Assembly: GCF_038592905.1 (NCBI RefSeq)
Contig: NZ_CP151943.1
Coordinates: 1,924,501-1,988,500, forward strand
From: Neobacillus sp. FSL H8-0543
Lineage (GTDB): Bacteria; Bacillota; Bacilli; Bacillales; Cytobacillaceae
Direction: 5' to 3'
Length of the DNA: 64,000 nt
In this document: piece by piece, positions 34,225 to 41,788 of the stretch
Numbering within the stretch: position 1 is the stretch's first letter
Layout of the letters: every line of letters begins with the position of its first letter
Program-made: the position numbers and the translations under genes
Notes under the pieces: generated by a model
Seen by the model: the letters and a program-made list of their open reading frames with translations, nothing else
What the model was told of the DNA's origin: nothing
The model's database searches: none

Positions 34225-35208
34225 TTAACTAGCTGCCGTTTCCGGTTCAGCTAATTTCTTTGCTTTATCTAATCGTTTTGCTAAAAATCCGATAAACATC
34301 GGAAGTAGGATCGCTGTTGTTACAACACTGGCAGCAATTTGAACCGTTGCTAACTCAGCTATAGGTGCAAATGATGCATTTGCAGCCACAATGGCTACAG
34401 GAGTTCCAACTGCGTTTCCTGCGGTTGAACCTTCAGAAGCACCAACAATCGGGTTCCATCCAATCCATTTGAATAATAGATATCCGATTCCGCCAGTAAG
34501 TGCAACAGTAAGAACACCAAGGAAAATCCCGCTTAATCCACCTTTAACGATTGCACTAAAGTCAATTCCCATTCCCAGTGAAAAAGCGAAGAACGGAACA
34601 AGCTTGTCGCTACCTTTATTTAAGAAATCTCCCATTTCAGGATCTAAATTACCAATCACAACACCAATAATCAGTGGAAGTAATACGGCAACGAAAGACA
34701 TCGGTGAGAACATACCATCAGCGAATCCCATCGTTCCGAAAATGGCCAATGCAACCATTGTTAAGAAAGGTCCATCACTTAAAGCTAAAAACGGATAGGC
34801 CGCTTTATCATCTTCTTTACCGTATTGGCCTGCAAGAGCAATATAAAGCCCGCCATTTGAGTTTGTCATTGCCGCAATAATAGCTAGCGGAGCTAAGCCC
34901 ATAAACAATCCATTATCATCGGCCAGCCAGAAACCAATAAGACCGAGTAGAGCACCTAGTACCCATTTAAAAGTTAAAAGAGTCACACCTTTTGCAACAG
35001 ATGAACCTGCTGTTTTAAAAGTAATTTGCGTTCCTGCGATTAATAAAAACATAGCAATTAATGCACTTGCACTATTTACAAACAACGCTTCTGTAAAACC
35101 GCCGATCCTTAATGCATTAGGAAAAAACGTATTAATCGTAGCTGCTAGTAATAACGGAACAACCATCATCCCACCAGGGATACGATCTAAAGTTGCTTTA
35201 ATTTTCAT
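34225..35208 (-). CDS. 2-keto-3-deoxygluconate permease family transporter (KdgT)
   Basis: An integral membrane transporter of 327 residues with about ten hydrophobic segments, starting KATLDRIPGGMMVVPLLLAA, with repeated features NSNGGLYIALAGQYG and GASEGSTAGNAVGTPVA typical of the KdgT family. In this operon it is the likely uptake system for D-threonate or another C4 sugar acid. ATG 35208 follows AAAGGGGTAATAGTT. First gene of the operon, preceded by cre-like sites. Confidence 0.9.
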   Translation of the reverse strand: MKIKATLDRIPGGMMVVPLLLAATINTFFPNALRIGGFTEALFVNSASALIAMFLLIAGTQITFKTAGSSVAKGVTLLTFKWVLGALLGLIGFWLADDNGLFMGLAPLAIIAAMTNSNGGLYIALAGQYGKEDDKAAYPFLALSDGPFLTMVALAIFGTMGFADGMFSPMSFVAVLLPLIIGVVIGNLDPEMGDFLNKGSDKLVPFFAFSLGMGIDFSAIVKGGLSGIFLGVLTVALTGGIGYLLFKWIGWNPIVGASEGSTAGNAVGTPVAIVAANASFAPIAELATVQIAASVVTTAILLPMFIGFLAKRLDKAKKLAEPETAAS

Positions 35209-35251
35209 AACTATTACCCCTTTATAATTTATTATGATTTCAAGCGTCCCC

Positions 35252-35281
35252 TAGAAAAACGCTTACATAAAACGTTTACAA
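35252..35281. promoter_or_regulatory. Two cre-like (CcpA) sites upstream of kdgT
   Basis: GAAAAACGCTTACA (about 35254-35267) and ATAAAACGTTTACA (about 35267-35280) each fit the CcpA consensus TGAAARCGYTTWCW with two mismatches, both in the first two positions, and follow each other by 13 bases. They lie 45-75 bases upstream of the permease start, where CcpA repression would be expected for a secondary carbon source. Confidence 0.5.
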
Positions 35282-35433
35282 ACTCATGATAAAATAGATT
35301 GTTTATAAAAGCAACAATTTTTTAAAAATAATGTCACATTATCGTCAAATTCTAATATACTGTTTAAAAATGCAACAGTTTTTAAAAAAAAGGCTATGTT
35401 AAAGGTTATTGTTAATACTATTAATTTTTATGA

Positions 35434-35641
35434 AAATAAATAGACGGAGAAAATCCGCCAATTTGGTAAAAAGTATTAAAAATAGCCTAAATAGAAGGAG
35501 AAATTCCGCCTATTTATATAAAAAACATAAAAAAGACGGTATTTTGCAAGGCATAACCGGAAAATCTCCGCTAATATTCCACGAAACGAGCTCCATTTTT
35601 CAAATAACCGGAAAATCTCCGCTTATTTTACTTTCGCTGGT
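35434..35641. repeat. Four copies of a CGGAGA palindromic repeat
   Basis: Four 26-27-base palindromic units lie near 35436, 35489, 35556 and 35604. The first two read AAATAG(A)CGGAGA..TCCGCC, the last two are in the opposite orientation and read ATAACCGGAAAATCTCCGC. Consensus arms are AAATA-R-CGGA and TCCG-Y-TATTT. Related copies lie near 11715 and 11757 inside the MITE-like element. No coding capacity; the 79-codon frame across them is chance. Confidence 0.75.
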
Positions 35642-35704
35642 TATTTAAGCGCAAATCAACAGACAAGTTTATCAGAGCCAAAAAAAATGACGTAATCCTA
35701 AAGA

Positions 35705-37387
35705 TTAATCTTTAAGTTTACGCCATAGGGTTGCCCGATTGATTCCCAATCTTTCTGCTGTCTTTGATTGATTATTATTTTCTTCTTTTAAAATAGCGAG
35801 GATGATTTCTTTTTCAATTTCCTTCAACGTTCCTTTTGGAGTACCGTTCAGGCTGGTAGCTGTTTTCTCGTTTGAAAGAACCCTTTGGATCGTCTCTTTG
35901 TGAATCACATAATCTTTTTCATTTAACGCAATTTGTTTAATAACGTTTTTTAAATCATCGATATTATTCGGATACGAATATTCTTCTAATAACTTTAATG
36001 CATCACTCTTTATTCTAATGGCAGTCGTACCATAATTTTGATGATAATAGGATAAGAAGTATTGGATCAATTTATCAATATCTTCTTTTCTCTCTGATAA
36101 ATTAGGCAATAGAATCTTGTTTATTTTTGTACCTAAAATCATCTCACTTGCAAATGGTATTTCTGAAATAATAAAGATACGAGTCTGACATTGGATACAC
36201 TCTTTAATAAATTTTGCTACTTTCTCATGATTGATTACACAGGAAACGTTCTTAATTTTTATCGTCCCTATATTCGATAGAGGAAGCTTTTCTAAATGAT
36301 TAATCGTAAATTCTTCAAAATCAATGGTAAGTAGAATCCGTTCATGCGAACACTCGTTATGGATATAATTCGTGATAAAGTCCTTACCCGTCCCTTTTTC
36401 ACCTTGCAAAACAATCGGTGCATTTTTTTCATATAAAACCTTTATATGATTGATGATCGTACCCATCAGTTTAGATGAAATCGCAAGGGGTTCACTGATT
36501 AAATCAGTATGTTGAATCAGACCCTTTTGTTCTAAAGAATCAATCGAACTCTTTTCTAAAACATAGATTTTATATTGGTGGTCATTCAAATAATAGTAGT
36601 ATCCTGTAACATGGATGCTGTAGTCATCCATCGTAAAATTGTGACTAATCGGTTGGCTAGTGAGGTCCGGATTCAACATAGCTAACTGCCCTTTAGATAA
36701 AGGATTGGATGGGAAGTCTGTCAAATGCTCATAAAGAATTTGATTGCTGTCGTCAAGTATGATCAAATTTTTCGTATCTTTTAAAATAAGTTTTTCAAAA
36801 ATATCCGCGAGATTATTTTTACGATTAAGATAGCTATAGATTAGTTTAGCATCTTCTATGGATCTTATAATCGATTCTTTACCGGACTGTAGTAAAAAAC
36901 CATTAAGTCCATAAGCCGTCGAAGCTTTTATCGTAATCACATCACCGACGATTTGTTTATAACCCAAATTTTTAAGTTTTAGTATTAAAGGCGCAGCTTC
37001 CTTTGAATCACTAATCGTAAAAACATTTATTGGGTAATCGAATAATTCAATGATGGACTTAGCACCGGAGGTAATATTCGAAAATCCAACAATCGCCGTT
37101 TTATCAGTTAGATTGCTTACTAAAGTGAGCGAACGAATCATATCATATCCTGAAAGCTGCATATCAATAACAGGAATATTCACTGCTTTTTTGATTAATT
37201 GTGCGGTTCCTCCTCTGCTAATAATGACATCTATGCCTTTTCTTTCCATCGAACGGGCAATCTCGACTCCCTTGTTTAAGTCCCCCACAGAATAATTAAT
37301 ATTCAAATCTGGAAAAAGAGAGATACAATCTTTAATGATAGGTACCATAGATTCATACGGAGCGATAATATGGACTTTAATATTCAT
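35705..37387 (-). CDS. PrpR-like regulator with reduced AAA+ domain
   Basis: A transcription regulator of 560 residues. Residues about 1-175 are a PrpR N-terminal sensor (IDVIISRGGTAQLIKKAV, IPVIDMQLSGYDMIRSLTL), followed by a PAS-like part, a shortened AAA+ module with Walker A GEKGTGKD (about 329) and a C-terminal Fis-type HTH (NQSKTAERLGINRATLWRKL). The GAFTGA loop that contacts sigma-54 is missing and the region is about 40 residues short, so it cannot activate sigma-54 in the usual way. It is next to and codirectional with the kdgT-dtnK-pdxA2 operon and likely senses its substrate. Confidence 0.88.
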   Translation of the reverse strand: MNIKVHIIAPYESMVPIIKDCISLFPDLNINYSVGDLNKGVEIARSMERKGIDVIISRGGTAQLIKKAVNIPVIDMQLSGYDMIRSLTLVSNLTDKTAIVGFSNITSGAKSIIELFDYPINVFTISDSKEAAPLILKLKNLGYKQIVGDVITIKASTAYGLNGFLLQSGKESIIRSIEDAKLIYSYLNRKNNLADIFEKLILKDTKNLIILDDSNQILYEHLTDFPSNPLSKGQLAMLNPDLTSQPISHNFTMDDYSIHVTGYYYYLNDHQYKIYVLEKSSIDSLEQKGLIQHTDLISEPLAISSKLMGTIINHIKVLYEKNAPIVLQGEKGTGKDFITNYIHNECSHERILLTIDFEEFTINHLEKLPLSNIGTIKIKNVSCVINHEKVAKFIKECIQCQTRIFIISEIPFASEMILGTKINKILLPNLSERKEDIDKLIQYFLSYYHQNYGTTAIRIKSDALKLLEEYSYPNNIDDLKNVIKQIALNEKDYVIHKETIQRVLSNEKTATSLNGTPKGTLKEIEKEIILAILKEENNNQSKTAERLGINRATLWRKLKD

Positions 37388-37689
37388 ATAAATGCCTACT
37401 TTCTACTCAAATCATACGCTACAGGTGCAAAAACTACACAAGAGAATTGATTCTAGTATATGAAAAAAATTAACGAAGGGAAAATGGAATCAACAACCAT
37501 TTCACTTCATTCATCATAACAAATTTTGGCCCAGAGTGGCCAAGGGGACAGTTCATATGAATATTTCGATTCCATACATCTGTTCTCCCCAGCCTTATAA
37601 TAGAACCTTTAGGTAGCTTTACAAGGAACGTAAATCTTTGAAAGAGAAGGTTCCCCATACTAACGCCCAATATCCCGAAAAAACAAATA
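37388..37689. other. Intergenic region before the HAAS pseudogene
   Basis: No intact gene. A half-site of the dispersed repeat (CCAAGGGGACAGTTC) lies at about 37539-37553. The minus-strand frame at 37470-37766 overlaps the HAAS pseudogene in antisense and is not convincing. Confidence 0.4.
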
Positions 37690-38312
37690 TCAACATTACT
37701 TTTAACAGAAAGAAGGCTTCCGGAAAAAAATCGAAAGGATATCGCAATGGAGCTTAGATCTACCATTGAAGATATGCTACCAGAAGATTATACGGAAGAA
37801 AATGTGATGGAGCAGTTAGAGAAATTAGGAAAAAAATTAATTTCCAAAGGAGAAATCATATTCGGTTTTATTTGGACTGTCGTATGGGCACTCGTCTAAT
37901 TTAATGCAGATAATCTTGTGGGAATATATCATTCTATGAACGGTAATGGCTTACAATTTATCATGCCTATATTTAGTCAGAAGGCCTCCTATCCTATTGG
38001 CCAATAATGGTAGCCTTTATGGTTTTAGAATTAGTTTTGCTTGTGTATAAATTTAAAGTTGGAAAATGGACTTACCCACTTGCATGGACAAATGCAATCA
38101 TTCACACTGCCAGTTTAATCGCATTTTTTGTCATAATAAGTAACCCAAATTTACATAATCCGGAAGTGCTTCCTTATTTTGCAGATATAATCGAGACAAA
38201 TATTATCGCAGTAGAAAATACGATAAAATGGATTTGGTGGGGCATGATCATCTCGTTTGTTCTTACTATTGCATATGAAGTTTATGACAGTTTTCGTAAA
38301 GCACGAATGTAA
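37690..38312 (+). pseudogene. Decayed HAAS-domain membrane protein gene
   Basis: The plus strand reads RRLPEKNRKDIAMELRSTIE then DMLPEDYTEENVMEQLEKLG, the conserved HAAS signalling domain of Bacillus, at 37716-37830. It then jumps to KKLISKGEIIFGFIWTVVWA, hits a stop at 37897, and continues in other frames through a segment ending FSQKASYPI and a last open piece (38007-38312) with three membrane helices. At least two frameshifts, one stop and an internal deletion are needed. The final 101 codons may still be translated but lack the start of the protein. Confidence 0.7.
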
Positions 38313-38334
38313 CCATCCTATTTTTGATATAAAT

Positions 38335-38366
38335 ATGGGAAGCAGGAGTCGATCCCTGCTTCCCAT
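38335..38366 (+). terminator. Terminator after the HAAS pseudogene
   Basis: TGGGAAGCAGG-agtcgat-CCCTGCTTCCCA is a strong stem of about 11 pairs followed by TTTATTTT. Confidence 0.85.
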
Positions 38367-38429
38367 TTATTTTAGTGCCCCTGCCAATGAATTTTATTTT
38401 ATCATATTTTATTCAAATCTAAAATCTCT

Positions 38430-38612
38430 TTAAGATGCATGATATTGTTTGGCAGCAGTCTTTTTTGACCACACAAAGGTCAGGAAGAAACAACCCAATA
38501 ATATAATGGCACCAAATGTAAAAGGAATTTTCATATGCCAGTCAAATAAGGTACCGGCTAATGCGGGTCCAATCATATTTCCTAAACTCATGTAGGCATT
38601 ATTTATATCGAC
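38430..38612 (-). pseudogene. C-terminal remnant of an MFS transporter
   Basis: The minus strand reads, without a start, NAYMSLGNMIGPALAGTLFD, WHMKIPFTFGAIILLGCFFL and a polar tail ending QYHAS before the stop at 38430. This is the end of a 12-TM DHA1 exporter (helices 11-12). It abuts the left edge of copy B of the DUF3967 locus, in the same position relative to it as the MFS gene at 1-491 to copy A, so it is most likely the decayed duplicate of that gene. Confidence 0.75.
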
Positions 38613-38835
38613 AACAAGGCAAGTAAACCACTATTAATTGGTGGCTCACTTGAAATCCTGGGATCATTATTGGTAACAATCAAGCAAGGATTCTGCACGA
38701 AAAAGGGGTGGCGTTCCAAGTTCGACAAATTCTATCAAACTTCAGGGAGTGACAGACACACCGGAATGAATTAATTTTAGATATTTCTCGGGAAATTGTT
38801 GAAATTTGGAGAATGGTGAATCCGATTAGTCGGAA

Positions 38836-39148
38836 CATGGGTTAAATAAATTGTCATATGTATCGGGTATGGCTATCTCTGTTTCATTGGTTCCTTCAAT
38901 CTTTCTTTTTGTCGATAGACAAGGTCTTTAGCTGTGTCATCTAGGGGCTTGTCCGTATCGCCTAACGCTATAAGCGTTTCGATGTCCGATTGAACAAAGA
39001 TACGGCAATCGCCATTTTTAACCACTCATATCCATTTCCCACTAAGTTTTAAACATTCCTTCGAACAGTTGTGTGTTGTATTTCTCTTTCTTCTGCCACT
39101 TTTTTCGGAAGTGAACGCTCTTTCATTCGGATATATTTCATATCGCAT
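38836..39148 (-). pseudogene. Degenerate tandem copy of the DUF3967 gene (copy B)
   Basis: Starts with a well-formed site (GGGAGGTCCAATATG) and MRYEIYPNERAFTSEKVAEE-like sequence when small indels are allowed. It then loses frame within the HTH and ends about 100 codons in, before the coiled coil. It has its own TATCGC operator at 39204-39218. The tandem order (degenerate copy downstream, full copy upstream) is the same as in copy A. Confidence 0.65.
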
Positions 39149-39203
39149 ATTGGACCTCCCTTTCTAGTAAGGATGAAGGTTCTGTGGATATATTTGCAAG
39201 TTA

Positions 39204-39218
39204 TATCGCCCAGCGATA
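39204..39218. promoter_or_regulatory. TATCGC palindrome, putative operator (copy B, left)
   Basis: TATCGCCCAGCGATA, identical to the site at 1259-1273, 56 bases upstream of the degenerate gene's ATG at 39148. Confidence 0.5.
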
Positions 39219-39263
39219 CGAAACACAAAAGGAGCCCATCTTCTTCCCGCCTTAACAGGCACC

Positions 39264-39971
39264 TTATTTTCGGAATATGGAGAAAAGCCCACCCCATTTT
39301 TCTTTAGGTTTTTGCATTGCTACTTCTAAACGTTTATTAAAATCATTTTGTGAACTCCATTCTTTTTTCTGTTCGTCCCGCATATTTTGTATTTCCTTTT
39401 GTAAGAGTTCACTTTTTTGTTTTTCTTGTTGCAGCAATGTTTCGTAATGGGTATTTTGTTGTTCCGTTAATTTTTCAATTTTAGCATTCGTTTTCTGCGC
39501 TGAATTTCCAATACTGGAACTTATAACATGATGATCTTGCTGGAGTCGGGAAACCTTTGTTTTAAGCTGTGACATATCGTTTGTCAGTTGGAAATTCATT
39601 TCACGTGTGGCTGCGAGTTCTTTGACTACAAACATTAAGACCTCTTTTAATTGATGGGGGTCGTGGGTCAAATTGTTATACGTATCGGGTATCGCAATCT
39701 CTGTTTCATTGGAACTTTCTAATCTTTCCTTTTGTTGATGAACAAGGTCTTTAGCTGTATCGTCTAGGGGCTTGTCCGTATCGCGTAACGCTATAAGCGC
39801 TCCGATGTCAGATTGAACAAAGATACGTCGATCGCCATCTTTCAAAAACTCATATCCATTCCGCTCTAAGATTTGGCCATACTTTCGAACAGTGGGAGTT
39901 GCAATCCCCACTTCTTCTGCCACATCCTTGGAAGAGAAAGCTCGTTCATTCGGTTGTATATCACGTCGCAT
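39264..39971 (-). CDS. DUF3967 DNA-binding protein with MerR/RacA-like HTH and coiled coil
   Basis: The intact member of the family in this window, 235 residues. Residues 1-70 hold an N-terminal arm (MRRDIQPNERAFSSKDVAEE) and a winged HTH (GIATPTVRKYGQILERNGYE, then FVQSDIGALIAL). About 95-210 forms a heptad-rich coiled coil with many Q, L and K. The tail KEKWGGLFSIFRK is aromatic and basic, typical of the DUF3967 end. Such proteins are common on Bacillus plasmids and in chromosomal repeats; some resemble the chromosome-anchoring protein RacA. ATG 39971 follows GGAGGTCCGAT. A TATCGC palindrome lies 55 bases upstream. Confidence 0.85.
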   Translation of the reverse strand: MRRDIQPNERAFSSKDVAEEVGIATPTVRKYGQILERNGYEFLKDGDRRIFVQSDIGALIALRDTDKPLDDTAKDLVHQQKERLESSNETEIAIPDTYNNLTHDPHQLKEVLMFVVKELAATREMNFQLTNDMSQLKTKVSRLQQDHHVISSSIGNSAQKTNAKIEKLTEQQNTHYETLLQQEKQKSELLQKEIQNMRDEQKKEWSSQNDFNKRLEVAMQKPKEKWGGLFSIFRK

Positions 39972-40025
39972 ATCGGACCTCCTTTTCTATTAAATATGCA
40001 GGTTTTTAACTTTATTTGCAAGTTA

Positions 40026-40040
40026 TATCGCCCTGCGATA
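40026..40040. promoter_or_regulatory. TATCGC palindrome, putative operator of the intact DUF3967 gene
   Basis: TATCGCCCTGCGATA, with the same flanks (GCAAGTTA before, CGAAA after) as the other three sites, 55 bases upstream of the ATG at 39971. The arms are invariant and only the central bases differ among copies, as expected for a bound operator. Confidence 0.6.
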
Positions 40041-40055
40041 CGAAAGTGAAAATAG

Positions 40056-40138
40056 TAACGAAGTAGGGGCTGCCGCATCAATCAGAACAAGCTTAGATAC
40101 ACCGTATCCATTATGTCGGGCCATATAACGAATAGCAC
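40056..40138 (-). pseudogene. Internal remnant of an alpha/beta hydrolase gene
   Basis: Bases 40060-40137 match 2688-2762 of the hydrolase gene with only a handful of differences, covering the codons for AIRYMARHNGYGVSKLVLID and following AAAPTG. Nothing else of the gene is left. It marks the right part of the segmental duplication. Confidence 0.8.
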
Positions 40139-40353
40139 TGCCACATAAGAACCGTTTGAACTAGTTTCTACTTTTTTAGCATCATTACTAGTAGGCTTAG
40201 AGGATGTTTTCCTTTAAGCCTTTTTTATTTGAAATATACTGTTAATGTAATTACAGAAACATGTGTTTTTTTAATAATTTTTTCGTAAGATAATTATGAT
40301 TGATTTACTGAAGAACTATATTACTATGAATATGTTGAAAGGAATGATTCAAT

Positions 40354-41223
40354 ATGTTGTCATTAAAAGGGAAAATCGCTGTAGTAGCTGGTGGAACTCG
40401 GGGAGCTGGTCGAGGTATTGCAGTTAAATTAGGTGAAGCTGGAGCAATAGTTTATGTGACTGGAAGAACGACTATGAATAATCAGTCACCAATGCGGCGT
40501 AAGGAGACCATAGAAGAAACAGCAGAATTGGTAACTAAAGCTGGTGGAATTGGAATACCTGTAAAAGTAGACCATACTGTTGAATCAGAAGTAATCTGTT
40601 TATTTGATCAAGTCAAAAAGGAACAAGGGAAACTTGACATTTTAGTAAATGATGTTTGGGGTGGAGATCCTCTTACTGAATGGGGGAAACCAGTAGGAGA
40701 ACACGATTTACATAAGGGTCTTCAGATTCAAAAACAAGCGGTTCAATCACATATAATTACTGCTCATTATAGTATTCCTTTATTTAGAAAAAATAAAGGT
40801 GGGCTCATAATTGAAATTACCGATGGAGTTGATTATAAACCTCGTGGGAACTTCTACTATAGTCTTGCAAAAATATCCAATATTCATATGGCACAAGCAA
40901 TGGCACAGGATTTAAAAGAATATAATATTACTTCAATTGCAGTTACCCCAGGCTTTTTACGATCCGAGGCTATGCTTGAACATTTTGGTGTTACGGAAGA
41001 AAATTGGAAAGAGGGAGCTAAAGTTGATCCACATTTTATTGCATCTGAAACCCCTTATTATATTGGAGAAGCAATAAAATATCTCGCTTCGGATCCTAAT
41101 ATAGCTGATAAAACTGGCGGGGTTTATAGTACGTGGGAACTTTCCGAGATATATGGATTTAGAGATATTGATGGTACACAACCACACTGGGGAAATTACT
41201 TTAAAAATAATGTAAAAGTATGA
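40354..41223 (+). CDS. SDR-family oxidoreductase
   Basis: A short-chain dehydrogenase of 289 residues. Cofactor motif GGTRGAGRGIAVKLGEAG (about 13-30), VTGRTT favouring NADP(H), LVNDVWGG in place of the NNAG motif, and the catalytic Tyr-Lys in YYSLAKISN. The long insertion between strand 4 and the active site and the C-terminal YGFRDIDGTQPHWGNYF are typical of DHRS1-like bacterial SDRs of unknown substrate. ATG 40354 follows GAAAGGAATGATTCAAT. It is single. Confidence 0.88.
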   Translation: MLSLKGKIAVVAGGTRGAGRGIAVKLGEAGAIVYVTGRTTMNNQSPMRRKETIEETAELVTKAGGIGIPVKVDHTVESEVICLFDQVKKEQGKLDILVNDVWGGDPLTEWGKPVGEHDLHKGLQIQKQAVQSHIITAHYSIPLFRKNKGGLIIEITDGVDYKPRGNFYYSLAKISNIHMAQAMAQDLKEYNITSIAVTPGFLRSEAMLEHFGVTEENWKEGAKVDPHFIASETPYYIGEAIKYLASDPNIADKTGGVYSTWELSEIYGFRDIDGTQPHWGNYFKNNVKV

Positions 41224-41420
41224 GTATCCCCATAGCTAAAGCTAGGGGTTTCGAAAGAATAGGCTTAAAATGCCCCATTGTCTTAAGTAGGAACGCTTTT
41301 TACTAACGAGACAGTTTAGTGAAACATTTGTGATTATTAAATCGTATGAATAGAAAGACAAGTATGCTTGAACCTTTGATTTTTCCAGTAAAGGGAAGTT
41401 AAGGAGTGTAGGAATTTAAA

Positions 41421-41615
41421 ATGATAAAAAGTAAGGTGCAAAGGATTTTATTCAACTTAATTATTTCTTGGATTATTATTATTGCTTTATATTATTTATT
41501 ATTTCCAGAGCCCGAATTATGGTTCTATTTATTGATTCCAATTTATTCTGTTTGGATTACATGTAAGTCCATTTATCAATTATTAAAATTAAAACTGAAT
41601 ACTTCTGATAAGTAG
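41421..41615 (+). CDS. Small two-helix membrane protein
   Basis: Encodes 64 residues with two hydrophobic segments (ILFNLIISWIIIIALYYLLF and LWFYLLIPIYSVWITC) joined by PEPE and a basic tail. AAGGAGTGTAGGAATTTAAA provides a ribosome binding site. Unknown family. Genes of this kind are easily missed; base composition fits its neighbours. Confidence 0.55.
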   Translation: MIKSKVQRILFNLIISWIIIIALYYLLFPEPELWFYLLIPIYSVWITCKSIYQLLKLKLNTSDK

Positions 41616-41682
41616 GCTTTTTTGTCCTTAAATTGGGGAAACGACCATGGAACCAAATCAGCGATATCCTTAATAATGAAGT

Positions 41683-41769
41683 ATGGGGACGGTTCATGGT
41701 TTATTTGGTTAGATCAACAATAAGAGTTCCAATTCATTTCTTCCAACCAAAAAGCCAGAACCGTCCCAT
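41683..41769. repeat. Two-armed GGGGACGGTTC dispersed repeat
   Basis: ATGGGGACGGTTCATGGT at the left and GCCAGAACCGTCCCAT at the right face each other across 50 bases, a full-length member of the family. It separates two convergent genes and may terminate both. Confidence 0.7.
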
Positions 41770-41788
41770 GGTCCATAGTGCACCAAAC

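Larger units (their letters stand above)
38618..40050. repeat. Segmental duplication, copy B (DUF3967 locus)
   Basis: Direct-repeat counterpart of 610-2110, with the same order of landmarks. It lacks the small third fragment found in copy A and keeps an intact DUF3967 gene. Its right flank switches straight into an alpha/beta hydrolase remnant that in copy A lies 600 bases further on, so a deletion has occurred here. Confidence 0.85.

Noticed and set aside
35409..35648. Plus-strand frame of 79 codons
   Set aside because: It is made of the CGGAGA palindromes read in one frame (repeated GKSPLI), hence a repeat artefact.
37470..37766. Minus-strand frame of 98 codons
   Set aside because: It is antisense to the start of the decayed HAAS gene, whose sequence is recognisable on the plus strand.
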